The notes below the pieces were generated by a model, which saw nothing but the letters and a program-made list of their open reading frames with translations, had not been told where the DNA came from and ran no database searches. Shown in pieces: positions 45,690 to 57,262 of a stretch of DNA of 64,000 nt; within the stretch, counting starts at the first letter, position 1; each line of letters opens with the position of its first letter. The DNA comes from Cyclina sinensis. Lineage: Eukaryota > Mollusca > Bivalvia > Venerida > Veneridae. The position numbers and the translations under genes were made by a program. The DNA lies in contig JAAONU010000014.1 of assembly GCA_012932295.1 (NCBI GenBank), forward strand, positions 15,379,039 through 15,443,038, read 5' to 3'.

Positions 45690-48030
45690 CATGTTACACC
45701 TGTTCCTTTGGAAATGATGTAGATGCAGTTTATTTATTTGTACAAAACAATTGGAAAAGTTTTGTTCAGTTCTTCATTTTTGCTGTTGTTTGTAAAGCTA
45801 CATATTCTTGCAGTAAACCTTTTGAAAATTTTCAGTACAATTGCATTTTTTTGGCTTTTATTTGTTAAGCCGACATAACATTTTAGACCTCTTGTTCATT
45901 ACTTTGATTTTATGTTAATTAAGCATTGTCTTAACAATGTCTTGTAGCAAACATTTTCAAAAGTTTAGTTCAGTTCATTTACTTTTTTGCTATCGTTTAT
46001 GAGGCGGCTTAACATTTTTTGATACAATACCTTTTGAAAAGTCCCAGTACAGTTCTTTGTTTTTCGCTTTTATTTGTTAAACCACCGGCATAACTTTTCA
46101 GACCTCTTGTTTGTTAGCATGATTTTATATTTGTTAATGCAGCCTAACTTTTTTGTAGCAATCCCTTGAAAAGTCTCCGAAGAATTCTTCATTTTTGCTT
46201 GTATTCTTTTTGGCTGTCATAACTTGTCAGACCCTTTGTTTATTACAATGAATTTATATTTGTTTGGGCACCTTAAAAAATTCTTGTATGAAATCATTTG
46301 AAAAGTTTCTGTAATCAACTTCATTTCTGCTCTATTTGTTTAGCTAGCTCAACTTTTTAGACTTCCTTACTATATATTCATATTCGCTTAGCCGGCTTAA
46401 CAATTTCTAATACTAAACCTTTTGAAAAGTGTCTGTACTCAACTTCATTGTTTCTACTATTTGTAAAGCCAGCTCAACTTTTCCACTCTCTTGTTTATAA
46501 ACATGAATTTTTATTTGTAAACCTGGTTTAACTTTTGAGACATCTTGTTCATTACCATATTTTTATATTGGTTTAACAGGGTTTACAAATTTTAAAACCA
46601 AACCTTTTGAAAATTTTCTGTACAGTTCTTCATTTTTGCTACTTTTTGTTAAGCCAGCATAACTTTTTAGACAAATTGTTCATTACCATGGTTTTATATT
46701 TGTTAAGCCGGCTTAACAATTTCTGATACCAAATCCTTTGAAAAGTATCTGTACAGTTCTTTTTGTTGCTGCTATTTGTTAAACCCACATAAAACGTTCC
46801 AGATCTCTTGTCATTACAAGGATTTTATATTTTTAAGCCAGCTTAACATTTTCTAATACCAAACCTTTTAAAAAATGGCGGTTCATTTCTTCATTTGTGC
46901 TACTATTTATTAAGACAGCCTAACTTTTCCGACCTTTTGTCAACATTTCCATCTTAACATCTTTGATACCAAACCTTTTAAAAAGTGTCTGTACAGTTCT
47001 TCATTTTTGCTGCTATTTGTTAAGTCAACATAACTTTTCAGACCTCTTGTAATTACCATACATTTATATATATAAAGCCGGCTTAACAATTTCTGTTATC
47101 AAACCTTTTGTAAAGTTTTTGTACAGTTCTTTTTTTGCCACTATTTGTAAAGCCAGACATTTCCAGACATTTTGTCTTTTTTTTCAGGATTTTATATTTC
47201 TTAAGCCGGCTTAACTATTTCTAATACCAAACCTTTTGAAAAGTCTCTGTACATTTCTTCATTTTTGTTACTTTTTGTTAAACCGTCATAACTTTTAAAA
47301 CTAATTTCTCCTTACTTTGATTTCAAATTTGTTAAGCCAGCTTAACAATTTCTAATACCAATCCTTTTAAAAGTCTCTGTACAGTTCTTTATTATTCCTG
47401 CTCTTTGTTAAGTTGGCATAACCTCTTGTCATTACCATGATTGTGTATTTGTTAAGCCGGCTTAACAATATTTCTGATAACAAACCTTTTGAAAAATCAC
47501 TATACTGTTCTTCATTCTTATAACTATTTGTTAAGCCGGCATAACTTAACAGACATCTTGTCATTACCATGATACTTTTTTGCCGGCTTAACAATGTCTG
47601 ATTACAAACTCTTTGAAATCTCTCTTTACTGTTCTTCATTTTTGCTACTATTTGTTAAATCAGCATAACTTTTCAGACCTCTTGTTCATTACCATTACTT
47701 TATATTTGTAAAACCGGCTTAACAACTTTTGATACCAAACCATTTGAAAAGTTTATGTACAGTTCTTCATTTTTGCTACTATTTGTTAAGCCATGAAAAC
47801 TTTCCAGATCTCTTGTTTTTTTACCATGATTTTATATTTGTTAACAATTTCTAATACCAAACCTTTTGAAAAAGTGTCTATAATTCCCTTCACTTTTGCT
47901 ACTTTTTGTTAAGCCGGCATAAGTTTTTAGACAAATTGTTCATTAACAGGATTTTATATTTGTTAAGCCGGCTTAACAACTTCTTATACAAATCCTTTGA
48001 AAAGTCTCTGTAATGTTCTTCATTGAAGAA
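45690..48030. repeat. Satellite array, about 18 units of roughly 130 bp
   Basis: Units contain CAGTTCTTCATTTTTGCTAC, ATTTGTTAAGCCGGCATAAC, TTTTCAGACCTCTTGTTCAT and the 16-bp perfect palindrome GTTAAGCCGGCTTAAC, followed by AATTTCTGATACCAAACC. Divergence between units is moderate. It replaces the missing middle of pseudogene C. Confidence 0.9.
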
Positions 48031-49513
48031 GAAGTAAGAGAAATGTCAGCTTTCTGTCAGTCAAAAATGTATATAAAGCTCTTTCATTTACATAACCATA
48101 GTTAACTAATAAGTAAAATGCTGTAAGCCCAACTGATGAACAAAAAGAATATTTCAATGACAGAAAATCAACTTATCATCATTTGTACTGAGAATAATAA
48201 TGCTTTTAAAAGTTTAAGACGATATTTTGCAAGAACGGTGCAAATTAATATGTCACTGGTCACTGTAAAAAATATCTTCTAGTGTTACTGAAAATGTCAG
48301 TGTATAGATATTTCTTTTTTTCTTTAAGAGAATTCATTGTAAGACCACGTTAGTCCTTTAATGCACATTATTTCTACAGCAGGGTCTTTAGCAAACATCA
48401 TCAACGCATGTAATTAAAGGTCACAACATCAAAGCTTCTGATAATGTGAGTTATGTCATTGGTTTTACCTTCTGCAACTCTTTTCACCTACTGATACGCA
48501 TTTTTGTTTCATTCATGTTCGTCACATGTTACACTAACTTTCTAATCAGCATTTACATTCATTTTGTTATGAAAACAGATAAACATTGCCCAACTCACTT
48601 AAATGTTATAGCGTACATTGAAAGTCCCTTAAATAAACTTGTTTGAGACATTTGTTTTCCGAAAAAAAAGAACTGCTAAAAGATTTTGATAAGAATTTGT
48701 CATTTTTATAAATATTGTATCTTTGATTGTTTTGAATACACTCCTTTTTTTGCGCAATTGCACGGAATTAAGAAGAACATGATATTTTTATTTATCTTTG
48801 TTATATAAAAATTAATAGATTTGACTCTCAACGGCGCTTTCTTAAGTAACTTCAAACCGATTGTAGTTAGATATCTTTCCTAATTTACTGTTACTTCCTA
48901 AACATGAAATATTTTCATTCATGATATAAGTAGGTAGCCAGGAACAGTTCAACGTTGTTACTCAGACTTTAGCAATTTAAACTGTTAAAGGACCGATATC
49001 ACTTTGCATTTCCAGACAGCTTTTGACAGGAAAGTTCAAGTGCAAGAGCTGATCCCTAGCGGAAAAGATGAAAAGAAGAAAACACAGTAACAGCGAAGAG
49101 ACGCATACGAATCTTTAAGTTTCAGAAACGTTTATATCTTTATTTAAAACATGACATAAACTCTCAGACAGGCTACCATATATTTTTGATAGCATGCCTT
49201 TTCTTTTATGAATTTCGATTATGTTTCAGATAATTGTCATGAATTACGGTCTTCAAAAAGAGCTTTGAAAGGGATAGAGCATTCCATTCCCTTCAGTTAT
49301 GATTTAGAAAATGATTATGTACTAGTTACAAAAGTACAACAGGTGCATAACATATGTCTTAGTGTAATTGTTGTAGTACAGTGTTTAGACAGAAAGCCAT
49401 TAAACAACTAAACAAATAAACACTTCCTATCATCAGAATTGTAAGAAACATACATTATACAATAAATCATCAGTTGAATTTAAGGTATGCTGTATAACGG
49501 CTCTAGAAACTCG
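48031..49513. other. Intron remnant of copy C
   Basis: From about 48430 it aligns with 33860-34800 of gene A (for example GAAAACAGATAAACATT, CACTTTGCATTTC, AACATACATTATACAAT). It is colinear, with only short ORFs. Confidence 0.7.
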
Positions 49514-49544
49514 GTTAATTATGTATGATTTTCTAAAAATATAA

Positions 49545-49910
49545 TACTTAGGTCCTCTAGCACCTGGGATATTTCCTAAAATCAATTCGTAAATAGGATT
49601 CTCCATACACCATGCCTGCACCTGACCTGTAAAGTATGGCGTGTCAATATATACATTAGCCATGGGAACTTCAACCTTGGTTCCGTCTACTAAGACACAT
49701 ACCTGTGTTTTTTTCAGTATGTTGTTCGTCCTGTACACAGTTTCTACGTACCACAACACCACTACAACCTGTATCACGAAGAACAGTCACTACCTTACCT
49801 CCAATAAGTCCATTTGATGTTGGCATTTGTGAATGCGTGATTGGCAAGTTACACACTGAAGTTAAAGTAGTACTAGTACCTGGAAAGCTATCAGAAAGAC
49901 TATCAGACAA
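49545..49910 (-). pseudogene. Gypsy protease fragment
   Basis: GGKVVTVLRDTGCSGVVVRR retains the catalytic DTG (about 49767-49775). After a frameshift the frame 49433-49777 continues CVLVDGTKVEVPMANVYIDT and YELILGNIPGA, the usual C-terminal part. RT is absent. Confidence 0.8.
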
Positions 49911-50096
49911 TGGAAGAAATGCACCACAAACTTTTGCATCTTTTTTGTCTGGAGTAAGTGACCTTGACCTAGTCCTCGATTTAACCTGCTTACCTTCACC
50001 ACCTTCATCGAAGTGAACTTTGTATGGCGAAGACGTTAACTGCCTTTCAACTGACTGTAATGAAGCTGCAGTTTTCCTCTGTGTTAAATAAGTACG

Positions 50097-50138
50097 ACAA
50101 TCCGAGGCTATATGACCGCTTTTACCACATCTATAGCA
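50097..50138 (-). other. CCHC zinc knuckle of the truncated Gypsy element
   Basis: CYRCGKSGHIASDC, C-x2-C-x4-H-x4-C, the nucleic-acid-binding nucleocapsid motif. It lies in a frame shifted from the capsid ORF. Confidence 0.9.
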
Positions 50139-50227
50139 TCGTTTTCTACTGATAGAGTCACGTCTCTCTGTAATCTGACTATCTGAACTGAACTCACCTT
50201 TTCTTTCACTGCTTCTACCCCGCTCAG

Positions 50228-51039
50228 CTAATTTGTAGGCACTCCATGGCGGAACACAAATGTTGAAGCCGGAAGTGTCCGTGCTTCGAAGTACTGATCT
50301 ACAAATTTTGCCATTTCTTTAGATGTCTTAGGAATTTGCTCTAACAGAAACAAAGTGAGGTTCTTGTTACATATATGTAACAGCTGATCCCTTATCATTA
50401 AATCAAGCAGCCCCTCAAATGTTTTATTTATCTCAGCCATATCAATCCAGCGCATTAAATAGCTTTCTAGCCTAACTGCAAACTGTGAGTATGTCTCACC
50501 ATCTTCAGGTCTACATGATCTAAAACCCCTCTTAAAACCTTCCTCAGTGAGCTCAAACCTTTTCACTAAAGCAGACTTCAATTCATCATAGACGAGAGCT
50601 TTATCCACTGGCATTCGAGCATAGACATCTAGCGCTCGACCCTTCAAAAGAGCACTAAGATTCGTGGCCCATGTCTCTTTCGGCCACTGAACAGCCGTAG
50701 CATATCGCTCAAATCGTCTCAGATATGAGTCCATTTCATCATGGCACTTATTAAAAGCTGTCATTTTAGGTACTTTTGGAGTGTTTTTTCAGCCTCATAT
50801 TTTAACTTTGCCAAATTTAACTCATGCTCATGCTTCTCACGTTCCACCTCTTGCTGCTTTTGCAAAATCTCACGTTTCTCTTTTCTCTCTTCACGCTGTC
50901 TATCTTGTTGCTCTTTCACAAAAGTTTTCAACTCTTCACCTTCATACCCCATTTCAACACCGAACTCTCTCAACGCTTTTAAAGACTCCATTCTTTGCTG
51001 AAATATTTCTATGTTACAAAAAATATATAAGAAAAACAC
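50228..51039 (-). pseudogene. Gypsy gag: coiled-coil N-terminus and capsid, frameshifted
   Basis: The first ORF (50761-51039) encodes a Glu/Lys/Gln-rich coiled coil (EEELKTFVKEQQDRQ-like). The second (50228-50764, 178 codons) is capsid-like with MDSYLRRFERYATAVQWP, LSALLKGRALDVYARMP and GETYSQFAVRLESYL. The two frames overlap at ATGA and would be one protein but for a one-base shift; a second shift near 50250 separates the knuckle. Confidence 0.8.
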
Positions 51040-51433
51040 TGACCACTAAAAGCAACCAGACATAGTATCGTAACTTGTAAGGCTGAAAACCAAACAGATT
51101 CCGCTTTTTGTCGCTATAATCCAGGTTATCACCTGTCTTTTCTTTGAAACAATAAGACTGATAAAAAAAACAATTTAATTTACAGTTGACAAATATATGA
51201 CAAGATAAACCCAGACAGAATATAAACTACTCCTACCATGTTTCACTTAATGTAAATTACAGACAACCAGACCTCAGGGTCATCACAACACTAACTTCAA
51301 GGCCAAAGCTTCCTTTGTTCACAGATTACAATTATCACAACATGAAATAACATAGACAGTTGTTCATTTGTTTTACAAAATAAAATTACACATTATCTTT
51401 TCAGTGACAGTTACTCCAGCAGTGAGCTACTTA

Positions 51434-51450
51434 TCCCACTTCTGACACCA
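51434..51450 (-). other. Primer binding site (tRNA-Leu type) of the truncated Gypsy element
   Basis: The plus strand reads TCCCACTTCTGACACCA, i.e. TGGTGTCAGAAGTGGGA on the minus strand, 3 nt inside the LTR edge (TGTCACGG at 51454). Confidence 0.85.
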
Positions 51451-51453
51451 AAT

Positions 51454-52380
51454 GTCACGGGTCAAGATTGGCCAGAGTGGGTAGCTAACCACCGGAATAA
51501 ATGTCTAACAATATTTATTTTCTTCAATTTATTTAAGAATTATTTAGAATAATTTTCTCTAAATATTAAATAATAAAGGCGGAAATGAATGGTATGATCA
51601 CTACACAGTGAAGCTTATAAATAACTGTCCATGTCCACACTTCTTGAAGGAGAAACTCCAAGGTCACAGGAAACCACCAGGCCAACACATGACCAACACT
51701 AGTATGTGTCACTATGACAATATAGTAAACCACCGACCAATATATATCTGGTCCAAAATATATTTCAGATACTTAACACCGACCAAATGTGAGATCAAAA
51801 TTGTAGAAAAAGAAATGTATACGCCCTCCGACCAGTAAGGTCCCTGGTTCTCTCTGTAACCATAGTTTTCAACATTTAAACCACACGGTTCTTCTGTTCT
51901 TGCCGTCTATAATACGTGGCACTTTCAAGGGCAGAAAACCACAACAGCAATCCACACCCAAGAATTACGGATATATTCACCAATGACCTATTGATATGAA
52001 CATGACATTCATTTACCGCGTGAAAATGTATTCTATATACAATTATAAAAGTACCGGTACGAGTATTTTACAATATGTAAAACAATAAAAGAATTTTGAG
52101 AACATTCTCAGAAAAAATATTTCAAGATAATTTTATATAGGAAAATATGCCTACATTTCCATAAACAAAGGACTTTAAATATAATAAAAATTATACAAAA
52201 GAAAATTGCTCAAGTGGAAAACGTACTGAATAGATAGCTCAAACACCTGGACATTTAGGCATTTAAAAATAATTACTGGTTTCTATGCAGAAATAAAAAT
52301 AAGATACAACAACTGATTTTGTGACAATTATCATCTAATACTGAAAGTCTGTTGAAATAAATGTCTATATGTTGAACCAT
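51454..52380 (-). repeat. LTR of the truncated Gypsy element (outer end uncertain)
   Basis: The inner edge is fixed by TGTCACGG next to the primer site. The outer edge could lie anywhere between about 51950 and 52380, where gene A-like intron sequence resumes. There is no second LTR to compare with. Confidence 0.55.
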
Positions 52381-53037
52381 ATTCTCTAAATAAAATGAAG
52401 AGAAGTTATTTTTACTCAGTCTTTACCATTTCTGCAGCTAACCGAATAAGCTTTTTTGTTGAATCGCTCTAAATGGCTGGCACTGTAATGACCCATTTCA
52501 AGTCGCTTTAATCAACTTTAAAGACAGTCAAGAAAACAAATATTATTTGGAACAAAAAGGATTTTTCATATTTATGAGGTTTGGGTAAAGCCATCCGATC
52601 CGTACTTAAAACACATGAAAGATATACTGTTCTGATATAACTTTGTTGAGACCAGACACGAAATATCTCACTTTAACTGTTTGTGTTAACTTCCACTTTA
52701 TTTACTGCCTGTTTTTCGATGAAGTGTAATTTTAAATTCCATAAGGAAGTACCAGTTTGCATTCTCCCCATCCAGCAATAATGATTCATATTTAACTTTG
52801 GCCTCATCTCCAAATGAGTGAAGATTCTTCTCTGGATCCAGCAGCAAATATATCGGCGTCTTAATATGCATTGGTCCTATTCCATTACCTGACCAATTGT
52901 TAGTATATATCTTAAGTGGGTCTGTGTTGTAGTCATGCTTGAAAGAAAAAGCGTATCCTGAATAGGTAGTACCAAAATCGATGGCTGCAACAACAATTTT
53001 GCTTGTGTCCGTTGTAAAACAGATTGGCTGATAACAT

Positions 53038-55406
53038 CTAAAACGATTAAAAGAATCACCATTGTCGTATTTTGTTTGGTTTACAAAGACTATTTCAGTA
53101 TCTTTTCGTTCCACAAGACGGAACTTACTACTACTCTTATTTCCACTACTTTTATTCCACGCTTCACTTATAGTGTTATTATAACATATAAAATATTTTC
53201 ATACTTTTTAGTAAACAAAATGTTATGACATTGACGGTTCTCTTGCAAAAAAAGAAAATGTCCTGCTACGACTTGTATGGATTTTAACAAAACAGATATG
53301 AACGTTATATAAATAAATCATAAACCCGTTTCACTACCCTAAAATCACATCATATGACTGCCAACCTTTCCATTAGCAAAATCGTTTAATTACTAAAGGA
53401 AATATGCTCTTAAAACTATTAAATGTGTGCTGCAAAGCAAATGGCCCTTTTTCTTTGAAATATTTTCATATACTTTATTCAAATGTCAAAACTGTCCATT
53501 TGGAAACAGTCTAGATTGCTATATTAAACGCGTCTAGATTTTTTCTTTATCATTATTTTATTATTTGTCCTTATCAGTGAGTTAATCTCTAGGACACAGG
53601 TTGAGAGAGGTTGTTCGTATAATACCTGTTTAAGAACTGAACAAATACCAATCACATATTGCTATAGAAAACTTTACACAAACTGAGACAAACAGAGGAA
53701 TGTCAAAGATTTTGAATATGGCATTATAGAAATTGTATTCTATGAAATCATAAAAATGTTTGATCTTAAATGTTGATTTTTAAACCGACTACTTAAAAAA
53801 TGTGTGTTTGTGTTACAATATGACTGGTGTACTTGGACCTGTATTGCAAGAAATAGCCGCTTTCTGAAAAATCAAAGGTGTGTTTAAAATGCAACAATAC
53901 CTCTAATTAAACTTATTATGATTAGCTGTATGCCATGGTTTCACCTGCAATCATTCCCAGAATGTCTAAGCAATTTTAATTAGCACGCTTCAGTTAGGAT
54001 CTGTCAGACTCTCATAATTCTAAAGAAAACACTCCAACTTATTATAACCAAATTGCAAACAAGAAGACCACAATAATCCTGTATCGCTCCCCATAGTGCA
54101 ATTGTCTTTATTGCAAACATTTGGATCAAATATAACTGGCATACCCTGACGAAAATTTATGGTCAGTCGACTTAGTTTTTGCTTCTATGTAATTAAGTCT
54201 TCAATTTTGATACAGGCGTCATTAAGACAATAATACTGGATGTCCTTAATCAGTTTGTCTGATAAAGTTATCTAGTGTTTTACCTTGTGACTAAGCTAAA
54301 AATCCAATGTGGCTCCAGTTTAAACTAATCAAAAGAACACATGTAATAATTTCAAAATTCTTAGCAGATATGACGAATACTGAATTAAACATGACATTAA
54401 GACAGTTTAAAAGTGTTTTCAACAATGATTTTAAAGTGGCAAAGTTTAATCAAGATGACAATTTTCCAAAGAATATTAATACTCATCACACACTTTCTTT
54501 CACGAAAGGAAGGCTAACTTACAGTTTCTAGTTTGCGCACTATGTTTACCATAGACCTTTAACAGTGACCTAGTTTTTGAGCTCGAGTGACCTAGATTCA
54601 AACTTATAATTACAATCATCGCGAACATTTTTTGTCATCATGGTACTTGCAGATTAGTTTAAACTTGTGTCATCTAGAGTGTTCACAAGACTCACCTGAT
54701 ATTTTCTTCTCCTGCATGGCCATGTTTCAAACTCATCTGAAACAATCTATTTCCTCTGATATTTACTGCTGACCTAGTTCTTGATTCCACAAGACCCAGT
54801 TTTATTATCTCCCAATTGATAATCAAGACAATATCTCTCAGCAGATTTAGTGAATATTTTGTAAGCAATGTGACCTCTGACGTGTCCACAAGATATTCCT
54901 TTAATGGTAATCTAGTTTTTGTCTCCTAATCCAGTTTCAAAATATTTAAAAACATCAAGACAATCTTTTAAGCAAGTTACATGAAAAATGGAAAAAATGT
55001 TACCTCTAGTATAACCAGTACATTCCTGGATCAAATGTTGAGCTTGTTTTTAACATCATATTATCCGGCTGAAAATTCAGAATTAACATTATCAATGCAT
55101 TTTTTCTGCAAATTCTATGATGGTGAAACAGAGTGTAAACAAGGTTTTCCATTGATCTGTTGACCTAGTTTTTGAACCCACATGACTTAGTTTCAAACTC
55201 ACCTTAGAGAATTTTTTAGTAGGTTTTATAAAAACTAAGTCAAATCAACATGATCTTGTTAAGAACTCTTATAGATGTTTTGTACGTACACCACAGGACG
55301 CAGGCCAAACGAAGACATGTAAAAACGTCAATCGCAAATTCTCAAACAGGCATCCTGTGTTCAGGTGAGATAAAAAGATTTAAAAACCCACTGTTAAAAC
55401 TGAGTG
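53038..55406. other. Upstream/intron 1 region of copy C
   Basis: 53400-53900 aligns with 480-1020 and 36500-37080; 54530-55370 aligns with 3190-4090. Homology ends near 55406, before the point where exon 1 would lie in genes A and D. No charged 5' exon was found. No gene. Confidence 0.65.
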
Positions 55407-56045
55407 TTGATGTGAAGGACGCATTTTATATATCCCCTTTTCCTCTGACAAGGCGGTACTGATGGGTATTAATCACATTCAGTGATAGCTCTAATTTTAG
55501 TTTCCTTTAGACTATTAGCACTGTTATATAGACTCTGATATAAACTAGAAAATAAGTACTTTTGTGTGTTTAAAGAGCATATGAAATAAGAATAAAGGAC
55601 AGTTATAACAATAAACAGAAACAAACAAGTATTTTATCAAAAGTGAGTGACCTTTGACACATGTTACTACAAGCCATTCCAAGGAAGTTTTCAAATGAGC
55701 TATCAACTGACTTAGTTTGGTTATAAAGGGCCAAATTAAAATATTGAGCTTGTTTTTGCTTTGTAGTGAGTGGATCTTTGATTCCCAAAACCATTTCTTA
55801 GAAAGACTTTTCTATGTGCTATAAACTGATAAAGTTTTGTTACGATAAGGTTGTTTTAACGACGTAAAATGCTCGGAAACTATTGAGATAGACGCTGCCC
55901 ATCCTTTTATCCGCCCGTCTGCTTGCACAAACAACAAAACCATTCTTATAAAATGTTTAAAATTTCAGCTTCAATGAAAAACTTAGAGAATGGGCATCCT
56001 AAAATAAAAATCAATGGTTTTTACACCGTGACCGTGATAACCTTA
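55407..56045. other. Intergenic, nothing recognised
   Basis: Only short ORFs. Marks the breakpoint where copy C loses its 5' exon and promoter. Confidence 0.5.
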
Positions 56046-57262
56046 AATGTATATAAAGTTTTTCGAAAAAGGAATAAGGAAACAGTTCCTTATTCCTTTT
56101 TCAAATTAGATATAGGAACCTAGTTCCTGATTCCTTATTCAAATTTAAATAAGAAACAGTAGAAGAAGAATTTATCAAAAATATTTATGATTGATCAGCA
56201 ACCGAGAAAAACAATGAAAACACTGGAAAATGAACAAAAGATATAGTAATTGTAATTATTCGTTATTAATTTGTATTAGAATTGCAAGAATAAATCATCA
56301 AAATCAGTGCATAAAGCATTTGCATCTAAATATTTTGAAAAAATCTTCAAGTCGAATAAGGAATAAGGAACCAGTTCCTTATTCCTTATTCAGATCCGAA
56401 TAAGGAACAGAAGGAGATACGCAGAAAAATACAGAAATTGCATTTTTTTATAAATCTGCGTTAGAATTGATAGGATCAATCATCAAAATCATTGCATAAG
56501 GCCTCTGCATCTTAAAGTTTTGAAAAAGTGTTCAAGTCGAATAAGGAATAAGGAACCAGTTCATTATTCCTATTCAACTCCAAATAAGTAACAGAAGAAG
56601 AAAGCGGAATAAAACAAAAATTGCAATAATTGTTTTATAAATCTACATTAGAATTGCAAGGACCAATCATCAAAATCATTGCATAAGGCATCAGCAACTA
56701 AAAACTTTGAAAAAATATTTAAGTCGAATAAGGAATAGGGAACCAGTTCCTTATTCCTTATTCAACTCCTTACTTGGAAAAGAAGAAGACACGCAAAGAA
56801 AGACAACACTTTCAATTATTTCTCATAAATCTGCATTAGAATTGCCAGGACCAATCATCAAACTCCGAATAAGGAACAGAAGAAGATACGCAAAGAACGA
56901 CAGCAATTATTTCTAATATATCTGGATAAGAATTGCAAGGATGGATGATCAAAATTATTGCATAAGGCATCAGCAACTAAGAACTTTGAAGAAATGTTCA
57001 AGTCTAATAAGGAATAAAGAACCAGTTCCATATTCCTCATTTAACTCTGAATAAGGAATAGAAGATGATACGCAAAGAAAGACAACAGCTGCAATTATTT
57101 CTAATAAATCTGCATTAGAATTGCAAGATCAATGATCAACCATAAATATTTTTGATAAATTCTTCTTCTACTGTTTCTTATTTAAATTTGAATAAGGAAT
57201 CAGGAGCTAGTTCCCTATTCCTTATTTAAAAAAAGGAATAAGGAACTAACTTTATATACATT
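56046..57262. mobile_element. Foldback element with internal hairpin tandem repeats
   Basis: The ends AATGTATATAAAGTT (56046) and AACTTTATATACATT (57262) are inverted, and the next roughly 130 bp on each side are also inverted (AGTAGAAGAAGAATTTATCA against its complement near 57160). Inside, units of about 185 bp start near 56354, 56539 and 56727. Each carries a palindrome, GAATAAGGAATAAGGAAC around CA, able to form an 18-bp stem. No ORF of interest. Confidence 0.75.

Larger units (their letters stand above)
49514..52380 (-). mobile_element. Truncated Ty3/Gypsy element (LTR, gag, protease only)
   Basis: Inserted in the copy C intron: gene A-like sequence stops near 49513 and resumes near 52380. 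Reading right to left: LTR, primer site, gag, zinc knuckle, protease, then an abrupt end before any reverse transcriptase. Several frameshifts. A different lineage from the 12-24 kb element, because the gag sequences do not match, though both use the same primer tRNA type. Confidence 0.8.
45114..53037 (-). pseudogene. HSPA12-like copy C, decayed
   Basis: Remnants in gene order: exon 2 at 52709-53037 with one extra A (329 nt) and GC in place of the GT donor; exon 3 remnant at about 52425-52515, where the Trp of PAIW is TAG and the 5' part is deleted; exon 4 and the first half of exon 5 absent, replaced by satellite; the end of exon 5 at 45114-45541, carrying TVPFNSVLHP and GDGREWCDQVFDKHVEIGQS with a 2-nt loss near GESCE, and the stop at 45114. 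Intron sequence at about 48430-49513 matches gene A. Exon 1 was not found upstream. It is not functional. Confidence 0.9.
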
